From JBMFVE01 sp049966155 (GTDB lineage Bacteria; Bacteroidota; Ignavibacteria; Kryptoniales; JAKASW01), in the NCBI GenBank assembly GCA_049966155.1, contig JBMFVE010000011.1:1-60770 (forward strand): 60,770 bases of DNA. Reading direction: 5' to 3'. A program made the translations under genes and the position numbers. Numbering within the stretch: position 1 is the stretch's first letter; every line of letters begins with the position of its first letter. The notes beneath the pieces are model-generated. The model was not told where the DNA came from. It did no database searches and worked only from the letters and a program-made list of their open reading frames with translations. Shown one piece after another: positions 53,977 to 60,770 of this stretch.

Positions 53977-54651
53977 TCACCTTTGCAGCTTCTTATATGA
54001 GAACCACCAATCGTAGCCTTGCATTTGTCCCGACTTGGTTTTTGCAATCACCTCGCTTGCGCTTTTTGTATCTCCAGGAGGTGGATTAATTACACTATCC
54101 TTAATGAGTTCATTATTTGGCCAGTTTGCCGGCATTGCAACTGAATACTTGTCAGCAACCTGAAGGGCTTCAACAATCCTGACAATCTCATCTATATTTC
54201 TACCAAGTTCCTGAGGATAGTAAAGAATTGTCCGCACTTTGCCTTTATCATCAACCACAAATACCGCTCTCACGGTGTTCGTTCCTTTACCGGGATGAAT
54301 GAGGCCAAGCCGCTCAGCAATCGATTCAGTACCGGCAATTATCGGAAACTGAATATCTACGTTGAGCTTATCCTTTATCCATTCACCCCATTTTATATGG
54401 GAGAAAACCTGATCAACGCTCAAGCCGATAAGCTCACAGTTCATAGCTTTGAATTTCTCATATCGTTTTTGGAATCCCACAAACTCAGTAGTACAAACCG
54501 GCGTAAAATCAGCAGGGTGGCTGAAAAATACCAGCCATTTTCCCAGAAAATCTTTTGGGAGTGTCATTTTGCCGTGTGTCGTCTGCACAACCATTTCGGG
54601 GAAATCCTCTCCCAAAAGAGGAATGCTCGATCTTTCGGTCTTGTTATCCAT
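53977..54651 (-). CDS. 1-Cys peroxiredoxin (Prx6/AhpC-like)
   Basis: A peroxide-reducing enzyme of 224 residues. The peroxidatic cysteine is Cys53 in HPADFTPVCTTEFVGF. The longer C-terminal domain (ALQVADKYSVAMPANWPNNE) matches the Prx6/archaeal type. A further Cys is in MNCELIGLSVDQ, but no second resolving Cys at the usual C-terminal place. It reduces peroxides and is probably linked with the flavoprotein and Fe-S proteins encoded downstream. It lies 46 bases after the small zinc protein gene. Confidence 0.93.
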   Translation of the reverse strand: MDNKTERSSIPLLGEDFPEMVVQTTHGKMTLPKDFLGKWLVFFSHPADFTPVCTTEFVGFQKRYEKFKAMNCELIGLSVDQVFSHIKWGEWIKDKLNVDIQFPIIAGTESIAERLGLIHPGKGTNTVRAVFVVDDKGKVRTILYYPQELGRNIDEIVRIVEALQVADKYSVAMPANWPNNELIKDSVINPPPGDTKSASEVIAKTKSGQMQGYDWWFSYKKLQR

Positions 54652-54697
54652 TTTCCTTTTCTCCTTTCCTTACTGTTTTAGTTTAAGTGCTCAGTTC

Positions 54698-54898
54698 TTA
54701 TTCCTTCGACTTAGGATTTGATTTTTTTTCCTCGACTAATCGGTGATGATAAGAGCCCTCCCGCATGAGCGCCTTACCGCAAGTTGGACACCTCTCTTCC
54801 ATGCACGGCACACCTGCTGTGTGCGGCTTTCTGTAACCGCACTTCGGGCAAACACAGTAACCACCTGATCCTAATCCACCTTTATGAGCTTCACTCAT
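54698..54898 (-). CDS. Small zinc-ribbon protein
   Basis: A 66-residue protein with a four-to-five-cysteine cluster: YCVCPKCGYRKPHTAGVPC followed by EERCPTCGKALMRE, making two CxxC-type knuckles for zinc or iron. The tail is charged. It is conserved near DUF134, NifX-like and DUF5320 genes in many anaerobes, as I recall, without known role. It begins 40 bases after the DUF134 stop. Confidence 0.8.
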   Translation of the reverse strand: MSEAHKGGLGSGGYCVCPKCGYRKPHTAGVPCMEERCPTCGKALMREGSYHHRLVEEKKSNPKSKE

Positions 54899-54938
54899 AT
54901 GTTTAACTCCTTTCCTTTGACCTCTTGGCTAATTTCTT

Positions 54939-55340
54939 TCAGCCTTCTACAATGCGAAACACGTTGTTGCTTCCGCACTGCGGGCACTTCCTCTTTTCAG
55001 GAACCTTCCAGTTGAAATGGCAATCATAACAATGGTAAAAACCTTTCCCGCGTATGTCCACTTCACCTCCAGCTACTCTGATCGATCTTCCAGTTACGAT
55101 TGCTCCTGCTATTTTTTTTCTTGCACTCTGAATTATTCTTCCAAAGGTTTGACGTGAGATACCCATCGATTCTGCCGCATCATCCTGGTACAGTCCCTCA
55201 TGGTCAGCGAGCCGAACTGCCTCCAATTCATCAAGAGTCAGGACAATTTCTTCACGCGAGATAGTCGGGTGCGCAACAGGCATAAAATAGCTGTAAAGAG
55301 GAGGATGACATATTTTACGAGCGGATGTAGGTCTCGCCAT
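54939..55340 (-). CDS. DUF134-family DNA-binding protein
   Basis: A protein of 133 residues and the first gene of the run. The helix-turn-helix is EAVRLADHEGLYQDDAAESM and GISRQTFGRIIQSARKKIAG, as in sigma-70 region 4. A zinc ribbon closes it, FYHCYDCHFNWKVPEKRKCP and QCGSNN. DUF134 members are commonly found beside NifX-like proteins and are thought to be regulators. The promoter just upstream holds a 24-base near-palindrome between -35 and -10, so autoregulation is probable. Confidence 0.9.
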   Translation of the reverse strand: MARPTSARKICHPPLYSYFMPVAHPTISREEIVLTLDELEAVRLADHEGLYQDDAAESMGISRQTFGRIIQSARKKIAGAIVTGRSIRVAGGEVDIRGKGFYHCYDCHFNWKVPEKRKCPQCGSNNVFRIVEG

Positions 55341-55359
55341 TTTTATTCTGACTTTATAA

Positions 55360-55389
55360 CATTATAAGCATATGCTCATAATGAATCAA
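55360..55389 (-). promoter_or_regulatory. Promoter and operator of the DUF134 operon
   Basis: On the minus strand, TTGATT (55389-55384), a 17-base spacer and TATAAT (55366-55361). The spacer and -10 are filled by a near-palindrome (55360-55383) of 24 bases with AGCATATGCT at its centre and one mismatched pair. Such a site would block RNA polymerase directly. Confidence 0.6.
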
Positions 55390-55657
55390 GGAACATTTTA
55401 AGGTCATTCTTCTCCCCTTAAGAGTCCTGACAGTCGAACAAAATATCGACACGATCCATAACTCATTTACCAAATCTCCTTTAGTCAATCCCTTACCACA
55501 TGCTTTTAAAAGTTCACACAAGATAATCAGCATCCATACGCGCATCTTCAGTTTTACATTACTTTTTAACTCATCACGCTCTTTAAAAGGCAAATAACGA
55601 TTTTTTTTGAGGACCCGGGCCCTACTGTAAACATTACTCCTGAACCAATGTGTTCTA

Positions 55658-55703
55658 TTGACATTTAAAAAATACGTATATATATTTAGACTACATCTAA
55701 ATA
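55658..55703 (+). promoter_or_regulatory. Promoter and operator of the third TonB receptor
   Basis: TTGACA (55658-55663), 17 bases, TATATT (55681-55686), with the palindrome TATTTAGA-CTACA-TCTAAATA (55683-55703) overlapping the -10 and +1. The ATG is at 55732, with AAGGAGAC before it. The operator points to a metal- or iron-type repressor. Confidence 0.65.
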
Positions 55704-55731
55704 ACCAATCTCAAACAAGGAGACTAAACCG

Positions 55732-58104
55732 ATGAAATTACCCTTGACAACAATTATCAATTACAAAGAAACGAAACACGCCACAAGACTCAAATTACGA
55801 CAGATTGAAATCCTACTCGCAGTTCTCTTATACCTGATGCTCCCAACTTATGATGATTGTTTGGGTGTTGAACCAAATAGGACAGGCACCTTAAATGGCA
55901 GAGTAATTAATGCCTCCAATGGAGAGCCAATTTGCGGTGCCGCAGTGCTGGTGGAGAAGACCGCCTTGCGCACCTCTACTAGCAAAGATGGGTATTATAT
56001 TATTCGATCAATTCCATCCGGCAAATATACGGTGGCCGTATCCATGCTGGGATATAAGTCTGAAAAAAAAGTCGTTAGCTTTAAAGATGGTGAGACACTA
56101 AACCTTGACTTCTCGCTTGAAGAAACTGCATTCGAAATGACAGGAGTTCTCGTGACAGGAACTTCCACCCCGCATATTTACGAAGACATACCCGTGAGAA
56201 CCGAACTAATCTCAAGAAAAGCAATTGAGCAAAGACACGCATTAAACCTTGCAGACGCCCTCTCATCTCAGACAGGGCTGAGAGTTGAAACTGAATGCCA
56301 GAATTGCAACTTTACCCAGGTGAGAATCCTTGGAATGGACGGCAGATATTCTCAAATTTTGATTGACGGTGATCCAACCGTCAGCAGCCTCGCAAGCGTA
56401 TATGGTCTGGAACAAATTCCCGAAGAGATGATTGATCACATTGAGGTGGTTAAAGGGGGTGGATCATCAATATATGGACCAGGAGCTGTGGCAGGTGTCA
56501 TAAATGTGGTTACCCGAATGCCATACGTAAACCGGGTAAAAGTCAGGTATAACGGCCAATGGCTCGACGAACACATTCCGGACCAGGAGGTTGGGTTAAC
56601 TGTCGAGCGAGCTAACGACAAAGCTACTGAAGGGGCATTCGTGTTTGCTTCAGCCAGGGCAAGATTACCATATGATCAAAATGGAGATGGATATAGTGAG
56701 CTTGTCAGGTTAAGAAATGAAACAATTGGAGCAACATGGTATGATGAACCGTTCGAGAATGCAAAACTCATCGTTCACTTCCATCGGATTCATGAGGATC
56801 GAAGGGGGGGAAACAATTTTGATGCACCTCCAAATTTTGCCAATATAGCTGAATGGCTCGAACACTGGCGCTGGGGCGGAAGCGTTCAATGGAACCACCA
56901 GATTGCTCCTCAACTTGACTACAAAACTTACTATTCATTCGGACTAACAGAACGAAAATCGTATTTCGGCGGCTTAAAGGGAACTACAGAGCAGGACACA
57001 CTCCAGGCTTTGAAGTACTACGGAGCTACCAGGGATAATTTATATGCCACTGGTGCACAGGTTAATTTCAGATCTGGCAATCACGAGGTAACAGCAGGAG
57101 CACAGTACCTATCCGAGATGTTAATTGATAAAGCAACTGCAAACCCAACTTACTTTATCGATCAGACTTACAGAGATGTGGGAATTTTTCTTCAAGACAA
57201 CTATTCAATGAGGCGTAACATTACCCTCCTTGCTGGCACTCGCCTTGACAAACACTCTGAAATTAATAAATGGATTCTTAGCCCCCGCATAAGTGGATTG
57301 ATTAAATTGAACTCAATTCTTGCACTGAGGATGTCATTAAGTACGGGCTTCATGCCTCCACAAATTTATAACGAAGACCTCCATCTTTGTGGGGTCTCCG
57401 GTGACCAGAGGGTAACCCGCAATGCGCCCGACCTTAAACCTGAGACCGACCTGACAGCCAGTATATCTCTTGATTACAATAGTTTTTTCAGCCCATTTCC
57501 GATATTTCTCTCTGTAACTGGATTTTCTACTTCTCTCAAGGATGCCTTTGGTGAAAAATTTGTTAGCAAGCTAGGTAACATTGAACTGTGGTACCGCATC
57601 AATAGCGGGGGTGCAATGATAAATGGAATTGAACTTGATGCAAGCTTAAATCCGTGTCCACGAATCCACGTTGCTGGTGGGATAACCTATCAAACAAGTC
57701 TTTACGACCAGCCATTACCTGACTTTGACACAAGACATTTTCTTAAAACACCAGATCTTTACGGCCATGCTGAGTTTACCACACAGTTAACAGACAATAT
57801 CACTTTCAACGTTGGAGCAATTTATACAGGAGAAATGTACTTATCACATGAGGTAACTACCGACCCACAAAGTGCTCCACAACTTCGCCTGGAAAATGTC
57901 CCCGGATTCCTTCAGCTCGATATGGGTATCGATTATCACATTGTACTTGGTGAAAGCACTAACAGCAAACTACAGGTCGGTGTGAAAAACCTGACCAATG
58001 CATTTCAGCGCGACCTCGACCGGGGAATTAATAGAGATCCCAACTATTTTTATGGGCCTGGCATCCCACGCACAATTTACGCAGGAATTGAAGTTGGCAT
58101 GTAG
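55732..58104 (+). CDS. TonB-dependent receptor, CQNC type
   Basis: An outer-membrane receptor of 790 residues. A hydrophobic export segment is at about 25-42 (EILLAVLLYLMLPTYDDCLG). It has a carboxypeptidase-regulatory-like domain at about 50-130 (LNGRVINASNGEPICGAAVL and VSMLGYKSEKKVVSF), a plug, and a barrel ending TIYAGIEVGM. The plug has ALSSQTGLRVETECQNCNFT, ILIDGDPTVSSLASVYGLEQ and VKGGGSSIYGPGAVAGVINV. The CQNC motif occurs in receptors often found near metal-related genes. Substrate unknown, but the divergent DUF134 cluster and the facing metal-type operon suggest a metal or metal-cofactor complex (inference). Confidence 0.9.
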   Translation: MKLPLTTIINYKETKHATRLKLRQIEILLAVLLYLMLPTYDDCLGVEPNRTGTLNGRVINASNGEPICGAAVLVEKTALRTSTSKDGYYIIRSIPSGKYTVAVSMLGYKSEKKVVSFKDGETLNLDFSLEETAFEMTGVLVTGTSTPHIYEDIPVRTELISRKAIEQRHALNLADALSSQTGLRVETECQNCNFTQVRILGMDGRYSQILIDGDPTVSSLASVYGLEQIPEEMIDHIEVVKGGGSSIYGPGAVAGVINVVTRMPYVNRVKVRYNGQWLDEHIPDQEVGLTVERANDKATEGAFVFASARARLPYDQNGDGYSELVRLRNETIGATWYDEPFENAKLIVHFHRIHEDRRGGNNFDAPPNFANIAEWLEHWRWGGSVQWNHQIAPQLDYKTYYSFGLTERKSYFGGLKGTTEQDTLQALKYYGATRDNLYATGAQVNFRSGNHEVTAGAQYLSEMLIDKATANPTYFIDQTYRDVGIFLQDNYSMRRNITLLAGTRLDKHSEINKWILSPRISGLIKLNSILALRMSLSTGFMPPQIYNEDLHLCGVSGDQRVTRNAPDLKPETDLTASISLDYNSFFSPFPIFLSVTGFSTSLKDAFGEKFVSKLGNIELWYRINSGGAMINGIELDASLNPCPRIHVAGGITYQTSLYDQPLPDFDTRHFLKTPDLYGHAEFTTQLTDNITFNVGAIYTGEMYLSHEVTTDPQSAPQLRLENVPGFLQLDMGIDYHIVLGESTNSKLQVGVKNLTNAFQRDLDRGINRDPNYFYGPGIPRTIYAGIEVGM

Positions 58105-58158
58105 TTATAAATAGCCTTTGCATCCTTTCGGGTACATCCACCTGGTTCGCAGGTTTAA

Positions 58159-58214
58159 TGGAAGTGGGTTCCATAGCTGTGCAGAGCTTTTAACCAACCC
58201 ACTTCCATATTTTT
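58159..58214 (+). terminator. Terminator after the TonB receptor, convergent gap
   Basis: TGGAAGTGGGTT (58159-58170) and AACCCACTTCCA (58196-58207) form a perfect 12-base stem with a 25-base loop and a T5 run at 58210-58214. It lies between the TonB receptor and the convergent Gly/Arg-rich gene, whose stop is at 58219, and may serve both. Confidence 0.72.
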
Positions 58215-58218
58215 ATAA

Positions 58219-58482
58219 TTACTTTTCGAGTGATTCTATCCGTTCATTTACGTATTTGATTTCAGCTTCGATGTCTTTCTTGTGAAGTTCAAGCCGGTCT
58301 CGATACAGTTTTAGAGACTCAACCTCACTCCCTCCAAAGAAAGGGAGTCCAAACCAACCAAAGCCTCTGCCGCGGCCGAGGCCTAATCCACGACCATAAC
58401 AAAAGCCAGAACCGTATCCACGACCCCGGCCAAGTCCGAAGCCTCCCCTTCCATAACCAAAGTCTTCATAATATCCGAACAT
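58219..58482 (-). CDS. DUF5320-like Gly/Arg-rich protein with coiled-coil tail
   Basis: A small protein of 87 residues. Residues 1-50 are a Gly-Arg-Phe-Tyr repeat (FGYGRGGFGLGRGRGYGSG, FCYGRGLGLGRGRGFGWFG), and 55-87 form a predicted coiled coil (VESLKLYRDRLELHKKDIEA). This two-part build is the DUF5320 pattern found near NifX-like genes in many anaerobes. The Gly-Arg part may bind nucleic acid or a partner protein. It lies 47 bases after the duplicated CxxC gene and ends the operon. AAAGGAGAA lies before the ATG. Confidence 0.78.
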   Translation of the reverse strand: MFGYYEDFGYGRGGFGLGRGRGYGSGFCYGRGLGLGRGRGFGWFGLPFFGGSEVESLKLYRDRLELHKKDIEAEIKYVNERIESLEK

Positions 58483-58529
58483 TTTGTTTCTCCTTTAATT
58501 TTAGTTAATTAGTTTTGTTACTACATCCT

Positions 58530-59471
58530 TCATCCCATCATAGCCATGGGTTTCATTTCATCATCTTCCTCAGATAAGCATGTTACATCCCCCTCAGCCA
58601 AACCAATCTGAGAGGCTATGCAATCCAGCCCCCTGTCCATCACTTCAAATTTCCATTCGTCTTCCAGCAGAGCCGCGAGATACTCCCGCCAGCCATCCTT
58701 CAGGGGGAGTACATTCATAAACCTCCTGTAAATATCAGGAGTGTGACTGTACACCGAAATCAGGTCTTTTAAAGAGTATTTCACCTTATCAAGGCTATGG
58801 GGAACGGCCACACATTTCTGCGGCATCAGTGGACAGGTAATCGAATCTTTCTGCGAAGAGAATTCGAAGAACTTCCTGCACATAGAACAATAATACTTAC
58901 CTGTTTCCTTCTCGCCGATAATGTCGATCTCATCAAAGAAAATATGATCATTGATTTCGAGGTCAGCCTTAAGAACGGTGACTGCCGACTTGAGTATAGG
59001 GAACAGTTTTTCCTTATCCCAGACTTTTTGAAGATCTGTAATCACAAACACAATTCCATCAGATGTGATTCGTTGAGCAGTTTCGCTCCCGCTTATCGTA
59101 ATTATGAAACTCTTTAAAGTTTGAAGGGGCTCTCGCTTATATTCGAATCGCCATTCTTTCAGAAAAAGAATGTATGCTTCAGCCCATTTCCTGCCAACCT
59201 CTTCAGGGTCATTACCTGCCAGAAAGCTCATCATCTTCTGAGGAACCTTTGGATAGAAAAGTCCGAACTTCTCTATGCTGACTGTTGATTCAGGCCGACT
59301 TACTTCCACTGGTACAGGAGTGTTGATGCACATTTGCGGCATATATGGACAAATTGGTTTATCGATGTTGAAGAGAAGTCTGCACGTCACGCACCAATAT
59401 TTGTTCGAAGCTGAGTAGATACCCGTCGGCATTTTCCCAACTTTTTCCATCATTATCTTATTGTTCATCAT
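58530..59471 (-). CDS. Unrecognised protein with duplicated CxxC-R metal module
   Basis: A protein of 313 residues that I do not recognise. Each half begins with a matching cysteine module: YWCVTCRLLFNIDKPICP, YMPQMC (about 25-50) and YYCSMCRKFFEFSSQKDSIT, CPLMPQKC (about 195-225). Each is C-x2-C-R-x2-F, then CPxMPQxC, which looks like a four-Cys metal site. Each module is followed by a partly similar helical stretch: KVPQKMMSFLAG, EWRF in the first and PDIYRRFMNVLP, LLEDEWKFEVMD in the second. The gene is an internal duplication. N- and C-termini are Met-rich (MMNNKIMMEKVGKM, MKPMAMMG). ATG at 59471 has AAAGGAAAG upstream. It follows a NifX-like gene by 63 bases, so a metal or Fe-S role is likely by context only. 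Confidence 0.7.
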   Translation of the reverse strand: MMNNKIMMEKVGKMPTGIYSASNKYWCVTCRLLFNIDKPICPYMPQMCINTPVPVEVSRPESTVSIEKFGLFYPKVPQKMMSFLAGNDPEEVGRKWAEAYILFLKEWRFEYKREPLQTLKSFIITISGSETAQRITSDGIVFVITDLQKVWDKEKLFPILKSAVTVLKADLEINDHIFFDEIDIIGEKETGKYYCSMCRKFFEFSSQKDSITCPLMPQKCVAVPHSLDKVKYSLKDLISVYSHTPDIYRRFMNVLPLKDGWREYLAALLEDEWKFEVMDRGLDCIASQIGLAEGDVTCLSEEDDEMKPMAMMG

Positions 59472-59534
59472 TTTGTCTTTCCTTTCAAGGCTTATTATAC
59501 CATTTCAAAAACCAGAAAACCACCTTAATAAGTA

Positions 59535-59942
59535 TCAGTCAGTCCTTTCAGCTGCCAGATTCTTTAATGTACCATCGGTATAAGCTTTCACCGCATCGTC
59601 AATTAAATTATAATCTGTTAAAATCACTTCAAGTCCTGCCTCTTTAAAATTTTCATATGCCCCGCTTCCCATTCCACCGGCAATCAAAACCTGACAGTCG
59701 CTAATCTCCTGAGCCATAGCAGCGTGCGATATTCTTGCAGCTGATCCGTATCCGTGACGACCGCCCTCGTCAAGGTCGCCACCGTGCTGGGGCCCACCAG
59801 GAGCAAAGTGACCCGTACCACGCGGCCTGAGTTCTCGTGAACTTATCTTTCCGTTGTCAACAGTAATAACTGCATAATAAGGTGATCTACCAAAATGCTG
59901 GCTCACCGTACTCCCGTCCATTGTAACTACTGCAATTTTCAT
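59535..59942 (-). CDS. NifX/NifB-like cofactor-domain protein with His/Gly insert
   Basis: A protein of 135 residues with the dinitrogenase iron-molybdenum cofactor biosynthesis domain: MKIAVVTMDGSTVSQHFGRS, then ISDCQVLIAGGMGSGAYENF. Between them is an insert rich in His, Gly and Arg (RGTGHFAPGGPQHGGDLDEG, GRHGYGSAARISH), which may bind metal. It is a paralogue of 53480-53872, which lacks the insert. It begins 9 bases after the ArsR-type regulator, in one operon with the duplicated CxxC protein and the Gly/Arg-rich protein. Confidence 0.85.
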   Translation of the reverse strand: MKIAVVTMDGSTVSQHFGRSPYYAVITVDNGKISSRELRPRGTGHFAPGGPQHGGDLDEGGRHGYGSAARISHAAMAQEISDCQVLIAGGMGSGAYENFKEAGLEVILTDYNLIDDAVKAYTDGTLKNLAAERTD

Positions 59943-59951
59943 TGTTTCTCC

Positions 59952-60299
59952 TTATTTGAACATTTCTTGATTTTGCTTGAACCAATCGCTAATTATTTGA
60001 TTTGATAGTGCTATTATATCAAAAATCCTCTTGTCTGCAATGTTAAAATAAACATAAACCCCTTCTCTTCGAGCCGAAACTATGCCAAGCCCACGAAGCA
60101 TCATAAGGTGCCTGGACACTACTGAAACGTCTATTTGAAGATCCTTTGTAAAGTCCGCAAGTGTCTTCTCGCCCCCCTTGAGCATTTCGATTATCCTCAG
60201 CCTCTGATCGCTCGACAGCGCCATAAAAAAACGGCTTCTCGGATCCATCATCGGTCCCATCATCCTGCCAGCCATTCCGTGCATTCCTCTTGGCATCAT
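59952..60299 (-). CDS. ArsR-type regulator with Met-rich N-terminus
   Basis: A regulator of 115 residues from an ATG at 60299 with AAAGGAAAG upstream; an in-frame TTG at 60335 is rejected as it lies in the operator. The first 20 residues are rich in Met and Gly-Arg (MMPRGMHGMAGRMMGPMMDP), an unusual soft-metal-like motif. The winged helix is SSDQRLRIIEMLKGGEKTLA, DFTKDLQIDVSVVSRHLMML and ARREGVYVYFNIADKRI. There is no classic CVC pair, so if it senses metal, it would be through Met, His or Asp residues. First gene of the operon; operator at 60319-60336. Confidence 0.85.
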   Translation of the reverse strand: MMPRGMHGMAGRMMGPMMDPRSRFFMALSSDQRLRIIEMLKGGEKTLADFTKDLQIDVSVVSRHLMMLRGLGIVSARREGVYVYFNIADKRIFDIIALSNQIISDWFKQNQEMFK

Positions 60300-60318
60300 C
60301 TTTCCTTTCTTTTGTGTA

Positions 60319-60365
60319 ATTGCATCATTGTGCAATAATATAATAGATTAGTTGCCGAATGTCAA
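60319..60365 (-). promoter_or_regulatory. Promoter and operator of the Met-rich ArsR operon
   Basis: On the minus strand, TTGACA (60365-60360), 17 bases, TATATT (60342-60337). An inverted repeat ATTGCA-N6-TGCAAT (60319-60336) follows directly and covers the start region, 19 bases before the ATG. This is the expected layout of an ArsR-repressed promoter. Confidence 0.7.
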
Positions 60366-60641
60366 GTGAAAAAATGATCACTACCAATACAACTGCGACA
60401 GCCTCTGCAATGAAGGTCCAACAATCCAGACGGTTCAACCCTTCTTAACATTATCATTAACCTCATTAAGAGCAAGAACGACGACACGAATGCAAAGCCA
60501 CATCTTTATAGCCTCTTAGAGAACAAATGATATTGCTGCTGACACTTCAAACACTTCAAGAACCACATTAAGAAGTTCTATTCTGAGCATTAGAGTGATC
60601 AATATCGACCCTGGCGTATTGAGAAGTACTCTATCCGCCCC
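60366..60641. other. Intergenic stretch at the right edge
   Basis: About 280 bases without a supported gene. On the minus strand the frame of the partial open frame at 60642-60770 continues after a stop as a hydrophobic stretch (ADRVLLNTPGSILITLML and later VSAAISFVL), which faintly recalls small antiporter subunits. Nothing firm can be said. Confidence 0.2.
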
Positions 60642-60770
60642 TTAATGCATAAGTAATGGAAACCGAATGGCCACCGTGCACAAGGATCCCAGAAACGTGC
60701 TCAGGCTTCCCCTTATGATTCCGTCAATCATCAACATTATTGAAATTGATAAAGATTCCAGATCACTGCT
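60642..60770 (-). CDS. Possible 3' end of a membrane protein, partial
   Basis: An open frame on the minus strand enters from the window edge and stops at 60644-60642, giving 42 residues, hydrophobic in places (LSISIMLMIDGIIRGSLSTF and LGSLCTVAIRFPLLM). Too little is present to identify a family. It may be a real C-terminus or part of a decaying gene. Confidence 0.25.
   Translation of the reverse strand, partial: SSDLESLSISIMLMIDGIIRGSLSTFLGSLCTVAIRFPLLMH

Noticed and set aside
55354..55593. A 79-residue open frame on the minus strand upstream of DUF134
   Set aside because: It overlaps the promoter and palindrome of the DUF134 operon, has no ribosome-binding site and no family feature.
60366..60641. 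A decayed antiporter subunit (MrpF-like) at the right edge
   Set aside because: The similarity is from a few hydrophobic phrases across a stop codon and could be chance.
1..60770. tRNA, rRNA, CRISPR array or riboswitch
   Set aside because: No cloverleaf, repeat-spacer array or recognised riboswitch core was seen; a GGTTCAAA near 46864 has no surrounding tRNA structure.

Overview
The window looks like a chromosomal segment of a member of the Bacteroidota/Ignavibacteriota/Chlorobiota group, most probably an Ignavibacteria-like anaerobe or facultative anaerobe. The pointers are a type IX secretion C-terminal domain with the phrase NYPNPFNP (47104-48525), three TonB-dependent receptors with an N-terminal carboxypeptidase-regulatory-like domain, and a background of about 40-45% G+C by eye. 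No rRNA, tRNA, CRISPR array or intact insertion sequence was seen. The genus assignment is inference.

Region 1 (1-11.9 kb, minus strand) is a sugar-utilisation operon. From its promoter near 11.84 kb it reads: DeoR-type repressor, secreted beta-propeller glycosidase, SIS-domain sugar-phosphate isomerase/deaminase, FHS-family sugar permease, ROK sugar kinase, exported GH2 glycosidase, TonB receptor, and a secreted beta-helix protein cut by the window edge. Region 2 (11.9-22.0 kb, minus strand) holds a sugar porter, an exported GH38 alpha-mannosidase, a Tat-exported amidase, and the NAD de novo genes nadA-nadB-nadC. nadA is split by one frameshift lying exactly on an A-AAA-AAG slippery heptamer. 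Region 3 (22.0-26.5 kb, plus strand) carries an Oar-like TonB receptor with its own promoter and palindromic operator, then a secreted alpha/beta hydrolase.

Region 4 (26.5-36.9 kb) has a compact mercury-resistance operon (ArsR-type regulator, MerT-MerP fusion, MerA), a PaaI-like thioesterase, a histidine kinase with a sigma-54 response regulator, and, divergently, a TetR-FmdE-TauE-porin gene set. Region 5 (37.1-42.9 kb) is a G+C-rich island of four overlapping genes: a methyltransferase-like protein without NPPY, an Eco57I-type adenine methylase, a YhcG/DUF1016 PD-(D/E)XK nuclease, and a GIY-YIG-like/DEAD helicase. It is the best candidate in the window for an uncharacterised restriction-modification or defence system.

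Region 6 (43.3-48.8 kb) is mixed: a YVTN propeller protein, SPW membrane protein, a 41-residue membrane peptide, patatin, methyltransferase, a T9SS-sorted YCF48-like protein and an IS21 IstB relic. Region 7 (48.8-55.4 kb, minus strand) is a tightly packed ten-gene cluster: DUF134 regulator, small zinc protein, peroxiredoxin, NifX-like protein, DUF89 phosphatase, CoA-disulfide-reductase-like flavoprotein, radical SAM enzyme, methyltransferase, pyruvoyl arginine decarboxylase and thioesterase. Region 8 (55.4-60.8 kb) has a divergent TonB receptor and an opposing operon of a Met-rich ArsR regulator, a second NifX-like protein, an unusual duplicated CxxC protein and a Gly/Arg-rich DUF5320-like protein. 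It probably handles metal or redox cofactors.

Seven promoters could be read by eye with a TTGAYN -35, an exact 17-base spacer and a TA-rich -10 (mostly TAnnTT). Each has a palindromic operator overlapping the -10/+1 or filling the spacer.
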